A DNA stretch of 23,891 bases from Christensenella sp. UBA1385 (GCA_002305755.1 DBQV01000042.1:1-23891); one strand, 5' to 3'. Shown: positions 13,290-21,400, numbered from the stretch's first letter. The notes: generated by a model from the sequence alone, not told the origin. Program-made: numbers and translations.

Positions 13290-14212
13290 GTAAAGTATTG
13301 GGGCGTGAGAGCACGCTCAGCCGCGTGCTGCGCAGCTGGCAGCTTTATGTGCTGCTCATCCCGGCGCTGGTCTGGCTGTTTACCTTTGCTTACTACCCTA
13401 TGTACGGGCTGATCATTGCGTTCAAGGATTTCAGGATCCGCGCGGGCATTCTGGCGAGCCCTTGGGCGCAGCCGCTGCTTAAGTACTTTCAGCAGTTCTT
13501 CTCCACCTCCATCGCGGTCGAGTCCATCCGCAACACGATCCTGCTCAGCGTTTACCAATTGCTGTTCTCCTTCTGGGTGCCTATCGTGTTCGCGCTGCTG
13601 CTCAATCAGATTCGCGGGGCAAGGGCCAAGCGCGTCGTGCAGACCGTCTCCTATGCGCCTTACTTCCTTTCAAACGTGGTGCTGGTATCCATCATCTCCG
13701 TTCTGTTTTCCGCCAACGGCGTTATCAACAATCTGATCGTCGCCTCGGGCGGCGAGGTAAAGCTGTTTACCTCACAGGCGCAGTACTTCCGGCCTCTGTA
13801 TATTGGCTCTACCATCTGGCAGAGCATGGGCTTCAGCGCGATTATTTACATCGCCGCCCTGACCGGCATCAACCCCGAATATTATGAGGCGGCCATGATC
13901 GACGGCGCAGGCAAGCTCAAACGCATTCTGTACATCGACATCCCGCTGATCCTTCCGACCGTGATCCTGATGTTTATCCTGGCTGTCGGCAATATCATGA
14001 CCGTTGGCTATGAGAAAGCCTACCTGATGCAGGCGGCCGGAAACACCACGGTGTCCGAAATCATCTCCACTTATATCTACAAGGTTGGCCTTCAAACGGC
14101 GCAGTATTCCTTCGCGACGGCGGTTGGCCTGTTCAATTCCGTTGTCAACTTCGTCATCCTGTTTATTGCCAACTGGCTGAGCAAAAGGTTTGCTGACATC
14201 AGCATCTTCTGA
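13286..14212 (+). CDS. Sugar ABC transporter permease, LplB type (CUT1)
   Basis: 308 residues with about six membrane segments, starting with LYVLLIPALVWLFTFAYYPM. The EAA loop that docks the ATPase is present (EYYEAAMIDGAGKLKRILYI near residues 206-225). The GTG start at 13286 overlaps the ROK stop and has AGGAGG at 13273-13278, seven bases upstream. LplB/YtcP pairs work with large lipoprotein-like binding proteins to import oligosaccharides; the operon points to fructose-containing sugars. Confidence 0.93.
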   Translation: MSKVLGRESTLSRVLRSWQLYVLLIPALVWLFTFAYYPMYGLIIAFKDFRIRAGILASPWAQPLLKYFQQFFSTSIAVESIRNTILLSVYQLLFSFWVPIVFALLLNQIRGARAKRVVQTVSYAPYFLSNVVLVSIISVLFSANGVINNLIVASGGEVKLFTSQAQYFRPLYIGSTIWQSMGFSAIIYIAALTGINPEYYEAAMIDGAGKLKRILYIDIPLILPTVILMFILAVGNIMTVGYEKAYLMQAAGNTTVSEIISTYIYKVGLQTAQYSFATAVGLFNSVVNFVILFIANWLSKRFADISIF

Positions 14213-14241
14213 GCTGCCTGAGAGAGGGGGAAGGGTTGAAA

Positions 14242-15150
14242 ATGAAGAAAGCCATGGCAAGCCATCGGCATTTTGAGGCCAGGACCAGGGGCGATATGGT
14301 GTTTGACGCGCTGAACGCCGTCATCATGGTGCTGATCTCCGTCATCATCATTTATCCTATGTGGTATGTGGTGATCGCCTCCGTGACGGATCCCAAGATC
14401 GTCAACACGGGCAAGCTGCTTTTTTATCCGGAAGCCGTATACCTGGACGGCTATTCAAGGGCGCTTGAGTTTCCTTCGCTCACCTTCGGCTACCTGAACA
14501 CCATCAAGTATACGCTGATGTCGGTTGCGGTATCCCTGTGCACCACCATCCCGGCGGCCTACTCCCTGTCGCGCCTGGACCTGCCCGGGCGAAAGGCCAT
14601 CATGTTCCTGTTTACCTTCACCATGTTTTTCTCGGGGGGCATTATCCCCATGTATCTCACGATCCGCTCGGTCGGCATCTACAACTCATCGTGGGCCCTG
14701 GTGCTGCCCGCCGCCGTGTCGGTCTACAACCTGATCGTATGCCGATCCTTCTTCGATTCAACGCTGCCCATCGAGCTGCTGGAGGCTTCCAAAATAGACG
14801 GCTGTTCAGACTTTGGCTTCTTCTTCCGCATTGCGCTGCCCATCAGCTCCACCATCATCGCGGTCATGGCGCTCTTTTACGCAACCTCCATGTGGAACAC
14901 CTTCTTCAACGCGCTCATGTTCCTGCAGGATGACAATAAGATGCCCCTGCAGGTGGTGCTTCGCAACCTTGTGCTGGCCAATCAGCTCAGCCAGGGGTCC
15001 TCGGGCGCGGAGTTTGCCGAGCGCCAGCGCATCATCGATCAGCTCAAGTATGTCATCATCACCCTGTCCGCTCTGCCCCTGATGATCGCCTACCCCTTCC
15101 TGCAGAAGTTTTTTGTGGCCGGCGTCACGATCGGTGCGGTGAAGGGATAG
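14242..15150 (+). CDS. Sugar ABC transporter permease, YtcP type (CUT1)
   Basis: 302 residues from ATG 14242; an in-frame TTG at 14236 is equally possible, with GAGGGGG suiting the TTG and AAGGG suiting the ATG. It is the second membrane subunit, with about six segments (VLISVIIIYPMWYVVIASV near the N-terminus) and an EAA loop (ELLEASKIDGCSDFGFFFRI). It partners the LplB-type permease 29 bases upstream. No ATPase gene follows, as is usual for CUT1 systems that share an MsmK-like ATPase. Confidence 0.93.
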   Translation: MKKAMASHRHFEARTRGDMVFDALNAVIMVLISVIIIYPMWYVVIASVTDPKIVNTGKLLFYPEAVYLDGYSRALEFPSLTFGYLNTIKYTLMSVAVSLCTTIPAAYSLSRLDLPGRKAIMFLFTFTMFFSGGIIPMYLTIRSVGIYNSSWALVLPAAVSVYNLIVCRSFFDSTLPIELLEASKIDGCSDFGFFFRIALPISSTIIAVMALFYATSMWNTFFNALMFLQDDNKMPLQVVLRNLVLANQLSQGSSGAEFAERQRIIDQLKYVIITLSALPLMIAYPFLQKFFVAGVTIGAVKG

Positions 15151-15200
15151 GACCGGCTCTGATCCCAATGCCGTAAAGGCATAAAAATAAGGAGGAAACC

Positions 15201-16961
15201 ATGAAAAAACTTGTCAGTTTATTCCTCGCCTGTGCGATGCTGGCGGCCCTTGTGGCGCTGCCTGCGAACGCGTCCGCCTTCACGGGGACGGACCGCAGCC
15301 AGTACCCGCTGAGCCCCAAAACGAAAGAGGCGGTGGAGCTGGGCCTGGTCAAGCTGGACGGCAGCCTGCCCATCATCCCCGATCCTGAGGCCTTTGAGGC
15401 CAGGTATGGCAAGCTCACCTGCCTGATCGTCAACAGCGCCGACCGCACGGTGCCTGTCCCGGAGCTTGAGATGGTCAAGAAATGGGAAGCGGATACTGGC
15501 GTGCGTTTCGAGTGGCAGCCCATCCCTGCGGACGGCGCGCAGGAAAAGATCGCGCTCATGCTGGCCGGCGGCGACAAACTGCCCGACATCTTCTGGAACT
15601 TTGGCGATGGCCGCTCCAGCTCCACCATCATGACCTTCCTGGATCAGGATGTGTTTATGCCCACCGAAGAGCTGATTAAGGCCTTCATGCCGACGCTGGT
15701 CAAAGTGTTTGCCGACAATCCCAAGTATGTGCTAGAGGCGACCGCGCCTAACGGACATATGTATGGCTTCCCCTACATTGAGGAAATGAAGGGCCTTGTG
15801 CTGACCCCCGGTCCCTTCCTGATCAACAAGGTCTGGCTGGATCAGGTTGGCCTGCCGGTTCCCACCACCGTTGACGAACTGACCGCCGCGCTGATCGCTT
15901 TCCGCGATGCGGGCGATCTCAACGGCAACGGTGAAGCGGATGAGATTCCTTTCGCCACTTCCTTTGGCAGCGAAGACACCTTCGGCTCCTACGACTCCTT
16001 CTACCGTTTCACGGGCGCTTTTGGCAGCGCCGACAGCTACTGCGGCGGCAACCGTTTCGCCGATCATATGCGCCTGGTGGACGGCAAAGTGCACTACACC
16101 GGCCTTGACGAGGCCATGGGGAAGACCGCGATGTACTTCCACTCCCTGTACAAGGAAGGCCTGCTCAACAAGGACGCCTTTGATGTGGTGAACTCCACCA
16201 GCAACTACCGCACCAACGAGCTGCGGCAGGATGTGGCCAAGGTCGGTGTATTCGGCGTGTGGACTGACATGGAAATCACCAACAACGATGTGCGCCATCA
16301 GTACGTGCCTCTGCCCAAGCTTCAGGGTGAGGCGGGCACCACCGGTTTCGTGCTCAACTATTCGGAAATGCAGGATTCCAGCGACACGGCCATCACGGTT
16401 GACTGTCAGTTCCCCGAGATCGTGGCGGCTTTCACCGAGTACATGATCGCCGACCCCGCAATCTCCATCCAGAGCAACTGGGGCGCTGTGGGCTACAACT
16501 ACTACCTGGCCGATGACGGCGTGCTGCGCTTCAACCTGGATGAACGCGGGGACATCGTGCCCGTTGCCCCCTACCGCAACTTCGGTGAAATGCGCGTGAA
16601 TACCACCACCGCCCGCGGCTCCATGATTATCCTTAACGAATACTATGACACCGTGGCCGAATACACCTACGATGCCAAGACGCTGCTGGAATCCCAGATC
16701 GTCAACGGCAAAAATGAGGATCTGGCCGCCTATTCGCCCCTGCCCAAGATCATGCTGACACCTGAAGAGCAGGCCAACGTGGCCCGCATCTACGATGTGG
16801 TTGCCAACACGGTGGACCGCTATGTGGTGGATTGGGTGCTCAACGGCAATGTGGCAGAGACCTGGGAAGCCTATCAGAATGAGATGAAGGCCGCCGGCGT
16901 GGAGCAGATCGTCGCCATCTATCAGGGCGCCATCGACCGGATCAACCAGCCCGCGAACTGA
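15201..16961 (+). CDS. Extracellular sugar-binding protein of the LplB/YtcP transporter
   Basis: 586 residues. A Sec signal peptide (KK, hydrophobic core, cleavage expected after ANASA at about residue 27) precedes a long family-1 solute-binding fold. Cys11 lies inside the hydrophobic core without a good lipobox, so lipid anchoring is doubtful. Recognisable parts are KKWEADTGVRFEWQPIPADG, LAGGDKLPDIFWNFGDG and a DLNGNGEADEIPF loop that resembles a Ca2+-binding DxNxDG-type segment. It captures oligosaccharide outside the cell and delivers it to the two permeases. AAGGAGG lies five bases upstream of the ATG. The length (nearly 590) is typical of LipO-like proteins for larger glycans. Confidence 0.92.
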   Translation: MKKLVSLFLACAMLAALVALPANASAFTGTDRSQYPLSPKTKEAVELGLVKLDGSLPIIPDPEAFEARYGKLTCLIVNSADRTVPVPELEMVKKWEADTGVRFEWQPIPADGAQEKIALMLAGGDKLPDIFWNFGDGRSSSTIMTFLDQDVFMPTEELIKAFMPTLVKVFADNPKYVLEATAPNGHMYGFPYIEEMKGLVLTPGPFLINKVWLDQVGLPVPTTVDELTAALIAFRDAGDLNGNGEADEIPFATSFGSEDTFGSYDSFYRFTGAFGSADSYCGGNRFADHMRLVDGKVHYTGLDEAMGKTAMYFHSLYKEGLLNKDAFDVVNSTSNYRTNELRQDVAKVGVFGVWTDMEITNNDVRHQYVPLPKLQGEAGTTGFVLNYSEMQDSSDTAITVDCQFPEIVAAFTEYMIADPAISIQSNWGAVGYNYYLADDGVLRFNLDERGDIVPVAPYRNFGEMRVNTTTARGSMIILNEYYDTVAEYTYDAKTLLESQIVNGKNEDLAAYSPLPKIMLTPEEQANVARIYDVVANTVDRYVVDWVLNGNVAETWEAYQNEMKAAGVEQIVAIYQGAIDRINQPAN

Positions 16962-17014
16962 TTTTGATGCCGCTTTAGAAGAGGATCGGTATAAACATCG
17001 GCAAGACGTTCATG

Positions 17015-17047
17015 AGCCGGGGAAAGGGAACCCTTTCCCCGGCTTTG
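17015..17047 (+). other. Intercistronic hairpin before the GH32 gene
   Basis: AGCCGGGGAAAGGG (17015-17028) and CCCTTTCCCCGGCT (17031-17044) form a 14-bp perfect stem followed by only TTT. It could act as a partial terminator or mRNA-stabilising barrier, giving more binding protein than hydrolase. It ends about 20 bases before the GH32 ATG. Confidence 0.7.
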
Positions 17048-17066
17048 CGAAAGGAAACAGGAGCAT

Positions 17067-18533
17067 ATGGAATACACCGTGGAAAGCGCGGACCGCTTTA
17101 TCGCTTCACACGCTGTGGACGGGCGTTTCCAGCCCGCCGTACATATAACCGCTCCCATTGGGTGGATCAACGATCCCAATGGGTTTTGCTGGTACAAGGG
17201 CAGCTATCACCTGTTCTGCCAGTACTACCCCTACAAGCCGGTATGGGGGCCCATGCATTGGGGGCATTGGACCAGCCCGGATCTGATCTCGTGGACATGG
17301 GTTGGCGTTGCCTTGGCTCCCAATCAGCCCTACGATCGGCTCGGCTGCTTCTCCGGCACGGCGCTGGAGCGCGAGGGCAGGCTTTGGCTGGTTTATACCG
17401 GCGTGCACGAGGATGGACAGGGCGAGGTGATTCAGGAGCAGTGCCTCGCCGTGAGCGACGACGGCATTCGCTTTGAAAAATATGAAGGGAATCCTATCGT
17501 CACAGCAGACATGCTTCCGCCCGGCAGCGACAGGCACGACTTCAGAGACCCCAAGCTGCTCGATGATGAGCGGGGGCTGCGCCTGTTCGCGGCGCATCGG
17601 GGAAAGAGCAGCGGGCACATCGTTGTGTTCCGGGGCAGCAGCCTGTACGACTGGCAGTACGAGGGGGAACTGAAAGACGGCATCAGCACCATGCCCGAAT
17701 GCCCCGATTATTTTCCGCTGGAGGGACGGGACGTCCTCATGACCTGCCTGATGGATCAGCCCAAGGATGGCCTGAGATTTCAAAACGAGCATCACGCGGT
17801 CGTGTACTTTGTAGGCAAAGAGATGGACGGACGCTTTGCGGCGGACTATCTGCGCAGCATTGACCTTGGGCAGGATTTCTACGCGCCCCAGACCGTCAAG
17901 GCGCCGGACGGCCGCCGGATCATGATCGGCTGGATGCAGATGTGGGGCGAAGCGGCGCCCAATTTCTATTTGAAGCACGGCTGGCAGGGTGCCTATACCA
18001 TCCCAAGAGAGCTGAGCCTTGAGGGGAACGAGCTCATTCAGCGCCCTGTGCGGGAACTGGAAAAGCGCCACGGCCGCGTGCGGGCCTATGAACAGATCTG
18101 CGTGAACGGGCTTTGGGTCGCGGAGGAACTCAGGGCAAAGGCATATCGCCTGCAGCTGACGCTTGGCGATATGCAGGGCCGCGAGCAAGTAATCCGGCTC
18201 AAGGATGACGGCGCGCAGGCCTATGCGAGGCTGTGCTATGACAGGACAAGCGGCGTGCTGTCGCTGGACAGATCTGGGATGTACTGGCCCGTGCTGGCCA
18301 TGCCTGGCAACCATGGCGCCAATGAGGCGCACGATCTTGCGCAGGTGCAGCTGCCGGCAGGCATGGAGACGCTCGAATTGGATATCCTGGTGGACAGCTG
18401 CTCTATTGAAGTGTTTGCGCATGGCGGCCGCGCCGCCCTCACCAGCCTTGCCTATCCCGAAGACACCGTCCAGGGGTTTTCGCTGGAGGGACAGTTCACC
18501 GCGGAAAAGCTCCGCTTCATCGAATTAAGCTGA
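17067..18533 (+). CDS. Glycoside hydrolase family 32 (beta-fructofuranosidase / sucrose hydrolase)
   Basis: 488 residues with no signal peptide, so cytoplasmic. It hydrolyses beta-fructosides such as sucrose or inulin/levan oligomers to release fructose. GH32 hallmarks: WINDPNG with the nucleophile Asp36, FRDP with Asp161 (transition-state stabiliser), and ECPDYF with the acid/base Glu211. The five-bladed propeller spans about residues 20-330 and the beta-sandwich follows, ending with SIEVFAHGG. AGGAG lies three bases before the ATG, with a second AAGGA further up. As the last gene of an ABC import operon rather than a PTS, its substrate is probably unphosphorylated, so a ScrB-type sucrose-6-phosphate role is less likely. 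Confidence 0.93.
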   Translation: MEYTVESADRFIASHAVDGRFQPAVHITAPIGWINDPNGFCWYKGSYHLFCQYYPYKPVWGPMHWGHWTSPDLISWTWVGVALAPNQPYDRLGCFSGTALEREGRLWLVYTGVHEDGQGEVIQEQCLAVSDDGIRFEKYEGNPIVTADMLPPGSDRHDFRDPKLLDDERGLRLFAAHRGKSSGHIVVFRGSSLYDWQYEGELKDGISTMPECPDYFPLEGRDVLMTCLMDQPKDGLRFQNEHHAVVYFVGKEMDGRFAADYLRSIDLGQDFYAPQTVKAPDGRRIMIGWMQMWGEAAPNFYLKHGWQGAYTIPRELSLEGNELIQRPVRELEKRHGRVRAYEQICVNGLWVAEELRAKAYRLQLTLGDMQGREQVIRLKDDGAQAYARLCYDRTSGVLSLDRSGMYWPVLAMPGNHGANEAHDLAQVQLPAGMETLELDILVDSCSIEVFAHGGRAALTSLAYPEDTVQGFSLEGQFTAEKLRFIELS

Positions 18534-18549
18534 AGAACGGGAAAAAGGA

Positions 18550-18585
18550 CCGAGGCAGGGTGTTTATGCCTCGGCCTCTTTTATT
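18550..18585 (+). terminator. Bidirectional terminator between GH32 and the pseudouridine synthase
   Basis: CCGAGGCA (18550-18557) pairs with TGCCTCGG (18567-18574), followed by CCTCTTTTATTT on the plus strand. Read on the minus strand, the stem is followed by TCCTTTTTC. The stop codon of the minus-strand gene lies in the loop. Confidence 0.82.
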
Positions 18586-19457
18586 TCTGCATATCCAAAC
18601 AGCTTGTCCGCCGGCGCCTCAAAGCTGAGGCGTTCGCCTGTCACGGGGTGGGTGAAGGAAAGGCGCCAGGCGTGTAGCATCAGGCGCGGCGCCTTGGGGG
18701 CGCTGCGGGGGGCGTAGAGCGGGTCGCCCAGCACGGGGTGGCCGATGGCGGCCATGTGCACGCGGATCTGGTGGGTGCGGCCGGTCACGATGCGCACGTC
18801 CAGCAGCGCGCGGTCCGGCCGCTGATCGAGCAAGCGCCAATAGGTGAGGGCGCTGCGACCGTCGGGGCGGGGCGCCATCTTTTTTCTGTCCTTCGGGCTG
18901 CGGCCGATGGGCAGATCGACGCTGCCCTCCTCCCCCTTCATCCGCCCGGCCACCACGGCCAGGTAGTGCTTTTCCATTTTGCGCTCTGAAAGCTGGCGCG
19001 AGAGGGCCGCGTGGGCCTGATCGTCCTTGGCCACGATCAGCAGGCCGCTGGTATCCTTGTCCAGCCGGTGCACGATGCCGGGGCGCTTCTGGCCGCCGAT
19101 GCCCGAGAGGCTGTCCAGCCGGTAGAGCAGCGCGTTGACCAGCGTGCCGGATTCGTTGCCCGCGGCGGGATGCACCACCATGCCGCAGGGCTTTACCACC
19201 ACGGCCAGGTGCGCATCCTCATAGAGCAGCGTGATGGGAATATCCTCCGCTTTTTGGGATGTTTCTTCTGCCTCCGGAACGCATAAAACCACTTCATCGC
19301 CGTTTTTTGGCTTGAAAGCGGGTTGAATCACCACTTTTCCGTTGACGGCGCAGCGCCCCTCCCGGATCAGAGCCGCCGCGCGCGAGCGGGTCAGCTCCGG
19401 CGCGGCCAGCAGCTTGTCCAGCCGCTCCGGGCGGCCCGCATAGCGCAGCTCAGGCAT
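18564..19457 (-). CDS. RluA/RluD-family pseudouridine synthase
   Basis: 297 residues. It isomerises uridine to pseudouridine in rRNA or tRNA. An N-terminal S4 RNA-binding domain (about residues 10-60, RLDKLLAAPELTRSRAAALI) is followed by the catalytic domain with HRLDKDTSG (130-138), in which Asp133 is the nucleophile, and GRTHQIRVHMAAIGHPVLGD. The S4 domain and length match the RluD-like YlyB/YjbO group of Firmicutes. The start overlaps the lspA stop by 8 bases, the same lspA-rluD order seen in Bacillus. The exact RNA target cannot be assigned. Confidence 0.94.
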   Translation of the reverse strand: MPELRYAGRPERLDKLLAAPELTRSRAAALIREGRCAVNGKVVIQPAFKPKNGDEVVLCVPEAEETSQKAEDIPITLLYEDAHLAVVVKPCGMVVHPAAGNESGTLVNALLYRLDSLSGIGGQKRPGIVHRLDKDTSGLLIVAKDDQAHAALSRQLSERKMEKHYLAVVAGRMKGEEGSVDLPIGRSPKDRKKMAPRPDGRSALTYWRLLDQRPDRALLDVRIVTGRTHQIRVHMAAIGHPVLGDPLYAPRSAPKAPRLMLHAWRLSFTHPVTGERLSFEAPADKLFGYAEIKEAEA

Positions 19458-19893
19458 GAGGCCCCTCCTTTGAAAGCAGTATGCGCGCGATCAGCAGCGC
19501 GCAGCCCGCCGTGATGGCCACGTCGGCCAGGTTGAAGATGGGAAAGCTGATAAAATCAAGCTGCAGAAAGTCGATCACATAGCCCAGGCGCAGCCTGTCC
19601 GTCAGGTTGCCCAGCGCGCCGCCGAGCACCAGCGCGAAAGCGAAGCCCGTGAAGCCCGCCGGGCGCTTTCTGATCAGGAAATACATCAGGCCGGCGATGA
19701 CAAGGCCGCTCAGCAGCGGCGTCAGCCAGGGCAGATGAGAGAGCAGGCTGAAGGCCGCGCCCGTGTTGCGCGCGCCGCGCAGGCTGACAAGGCCCGGTAT
19801 TAGCGGGCCAGAAGCATCCTGCAGAAAGCGCTTGCTGATCTGGTCGGCCAGCAGCGTCAGCGCGACGGTCAGGGCGGTCAAAAGCGGCGGCAT
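19450..19893 (-). CDS. lspA: Lipoprotein signal peptidase (signal peptidase II)
   Basis: 147 residues with four predicted membrane segments. It cleaves prolipoproteins before the lipid-modified Cys. The catalytic aspartates are Asp99 (GNLTDR) and Asp124 (FNLADVAI); the conserved Asp17 (ADQISK) and RNTGAAF at 42-48 are also present. The frame runs further upstream, but ATG 19893 is chosen because AAAGGAGG precedes it closely, the promoter -10 lies just upstream, and the protein then begins like other LspA proteins. Operon with the pseudouridine synthase. Confidence 0.95.
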   Translation of the reverse strand: MPPLLTALTVALTLLADQISKRFLQDASGPLIPGLVSLRGARNTGAAFSLLSHLPWLTPLLSGLVIAGLMYFLIRKRPAGFTGFAFALVLGGALGNLTDRLRLGYVIDFLQLDFISFPIFNLADVAITAGCALLIARILLSKEGPHA

Positions 19894-19915
19894 CGCAGCC
19901 TCCTTTCTTTGGGAC

Positions 19916-19924
19916 AGTATAGCA
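19916..19924 (-). promoter_or_regulatory. Extended -10 promoter of lspA
   Basis: On the minus strand the sequence reads TGCTATACT, an extended -10, with a start expected near 19909 and the ribosome site directly after it. The possible -35 (TTATAC) falls inside the divergent msrA promoter. Confidence 0.65.
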
Positions 19925-19937
19925 CAGCGGGCCGCCG

Positions 19938-19946
19938 TGGTATAAT
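19938..19946 (+). promoter_or_regulatory. Extended -10 promoter of msrA
   Basis: TGGTATAAT is a perfect extended -10, with a start near 19953. It leaves a 146-base leader before msrA. Its -35 position overlaps the lspA -10. Confidence 0.7.
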
Positions 19947-20047
19947 CTGTCTGATGCCGATGCTCCTGTGATCCGCTGCGCCCTTTCCCGGCTGAGGCGG
20001 GCGGGAGGCATGCGACGGAGCCGCGCGCCGTTTTAAGGGAGATCGGC

Positions 20048-20095
20048 ATGAGCATCGGGGGCCGGTGTCGGGCGGCCACGGAAAGCGGGGGATGA
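20048..20095 (+). CDS. Possible leader peptide upstream of msrA
   Basis: A 15-codon frame (ATG 20048, TGA 20093-20095; MSIGGRCRAATESGG) has AAGGGAG shortly before it and stops 3 bases before the msrA ATG. This could couple translation to msrA. Base content alone allows such a frame by chance, and the peptide resembles nothing I know. Confidence 0.25.
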   Translation: MSIGGRCRAATESGG

Positions 20096-20098
20096 GCA

Positions 20099-20608
20099 AT
20101 GAAGACCATCTATTTTGCGGGCGGCTGCTTCTGGGGCATGGAAAAGCTGATGTCACTGGTGGAGGGCGTAGCGGACGCGCAGAGCGGCTATGCCAACGGC
20201 CACGCCGATCACCCGGATTACAGGCAGGTCTGCGGCGGCGGCACGGGCCACCGGGAGACCGTGAAGGTGAGCTACGATGAGAGCGTCATCGGCCTTGAGG
20301 ATCTGGTGGGGCTCTACTTCAGCGCCATCGATCCCACGGTGAAGGATCGGCAGGCGCACGATGTCGGCAGCCAGTACCAGACGGGCATCTACTGGGAAAG
20401 CGAGGAGGACGGGGCCGAGGTCAGGCGCCTGGCCGAGCGGGAGAAGGCGAAGCACGAGGCCTTCTATGTGGAGCTTGCGCCGCTGCGCGTGTTCTGGCCG
20501 GCGGAAGACTACCATCAGGATTACCTGGATAAAAACCCGCAGGGCTACTGCCACCTCGGGCCCGAGAACTTTGAGCGCGCCAGAGCGCTGAAGAAGAGGG
20601 CGCCGTAA
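20099..20608 (+). CDS. msrA: Peptide-methionine (S)-S-oxide reductase
   Basis: 169 residues. It reduces methionine-S-sulfoxide in oxidised proteins, using thioredoxin. The catalytic Cys10 lies in GGCFWGME; the conserved Glu53 (GHRETV), the DPT/DVGSQY region (78-93) and the YHQDYLDKNPQGYCH end are all present. Cys45 and Cys151 are candidate resolving cysteines. Some clostridial MsrA proteins have selenocysteine at the catalytic site; here the codon is TGC. The ribosome site is GGGGGATGAG. There is no adjacent msrB. Confidence 0.96.
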   Translation: MKTIYFAGGCFWGMEKLMSLVEGVADAQSGYANGHADHPDYRQVCGGGTGHRETVKVSYDESVIGLEDLVGLYFSAIDPTVKDRQAHDVGSQYQTGIYWESEEDGAEVRRLAEREKAKHEAFYVELAPLRVFWPAEDYHQDYLDKNPQGYCHLGPENFERARALKKRAP

Positions 20609-20621
20609 AGCGGTGAGATAT

Positions 20622-20660
20622 GGGCGCGGTGCCAAGCGGCCCCGCGCCCGTTTTTTATTT
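20622..20660 (+). terminator. Terminator of msrA
   Basis: GGGCGCGG (20622-20629) pairs with CCGCGCCC (20642-20649), followed by GTTTTTTATTTT. The T-run overlaps the stop codon of the convergent DUF1836 gene (20655-20657). Confidence 0.88.
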
Positions 20661-21164
20661 TGCGGCCTTCTCTCCCTGCTCCGGGCGGGCTGCCGCCAGC
20701 AGGCGGTCGGCCATCAGGCAGGCAGCCGCGGCGCGCAGCGCGCAGTCCAGCGCCAGCGCGACGGGCTCCTCCTCCCTGCGCGTCCCCAGGCGATGGGCTT
20801 CGCCGTCCAGCGCGGCCTTCAGCCCCTCGCAGAAGGAGGCATAGCCGGCGCTGCCTTCGCTGCTCAGCAGCTGCTTCACCTGCTGCATGGGCATCACCCG
20901 CTTGAGCACGCAGGCCATGATCAGCGAGGCCAGCTGCTCGCGCGCGTAGCGCTTATTGACCGGGCGCGGCACCAGGCTATCCTTTACATAGTTGTTGATG
21001 ATGGAGGGCGTGACCAGGCTGGCCCCTCCCTCCCCCTGAAAGAGGGAGAGCTGCCTTTGCAGATAGGTGACCACCTGATCCATATACAGCTCGATATCCG
21101 GCATGCTGTCCCAGTGGACAGGCTGCCACGCGGCCACCTCAGCCTCCAAACGCTCTATATCCAT
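20655..21164 (-). CDS. DUF1836 domain protein, probable DNA-binding regulator
   Basis: 169 residues from ATG 21164. The in-frame ATG at 21179 is rejected because the ribosome site GGGAGGAG lies between the two, five bases before 21164. The DUF1836 signature is clear: MPDIELYMDQVVTYL, then LVTPSIINNYVKDSLVPRP and KRYAREQLASLIMACVLKRV. The family has a MerR-like helix-turn-helix arrangement and is considered regulatory, but no target is known. The Ala-rich C-terminal third is poorly conserved. It is divergent from the SGNH hydrolase gene, a possible regulatory partner (inference). Confidence 0.85.
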   Translation of the reverse strand: MDIERLEAEVAAWQPVHWDSMPDIELYMDQVVTYLQRQLSLFQGEGGASLVTPSIINNYVKDSLVPRPVNKRYAREQLASLIMACVLKRVMPMQQVKQLLSSEGSAGYASFCEGLKAALDGEAHRLGTRREEEPVALALDCALRAAAACLMADRLLAAARPEQGEKAAK

Positions 21165-21292
21165 CCGATCTCCTCCCATGCTGATTGCGCCCGTCGTTCG
21201 TCCCTTCGCCGCGCGGTCCTCGCTTCCGATCCTTGCCCTGAGCAGAATCCCCGCCGTTTTGGATGCATGAACGGGCAGTTTTGGTATGCCTC

Positions 21293-21304
21293 ATTATATC
21301 ATAC
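21293..21304 (-). promoter_or_regulatory. Extended -10 promoter of the DUF1836 gene
   Basis: On the minus strand this reads GTATGATATAAT, the same 12-mer as the phosphoglucomutase promoter, with TATAAT preceded by TG. The -35 is weak. The leader to the start codon is about 120 bases and holds no feature I recognise. Confidence 0.7.
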
Positions 21305-21339
21305 GATGGTGTACGCTGCCTAAGGAAACGATGCGGATC

Positions 21340-21368
21340 TTGACACAATAAAAAAGAACATGTAATAT
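21340..21368 (+). promoter_or_regulatory. Promoter of the SGNH hydrolase gene
   Basis: TTGACA (21340-21345), a 17-bp A-rich spacer and TAATAT (21363-21368) predict a start near 21375, about 26 bases before the ATG. Confidence 0.82.
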
Positions 21369-21400
21369 AGTATTATAAACTATGTAAGGCGGTGAAGAGC

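Noticed and set aside
20099..20608. Selenocysteine in MsrA
   Set aside because: The catalytic codon is TGC and no in-frame TGA is present.
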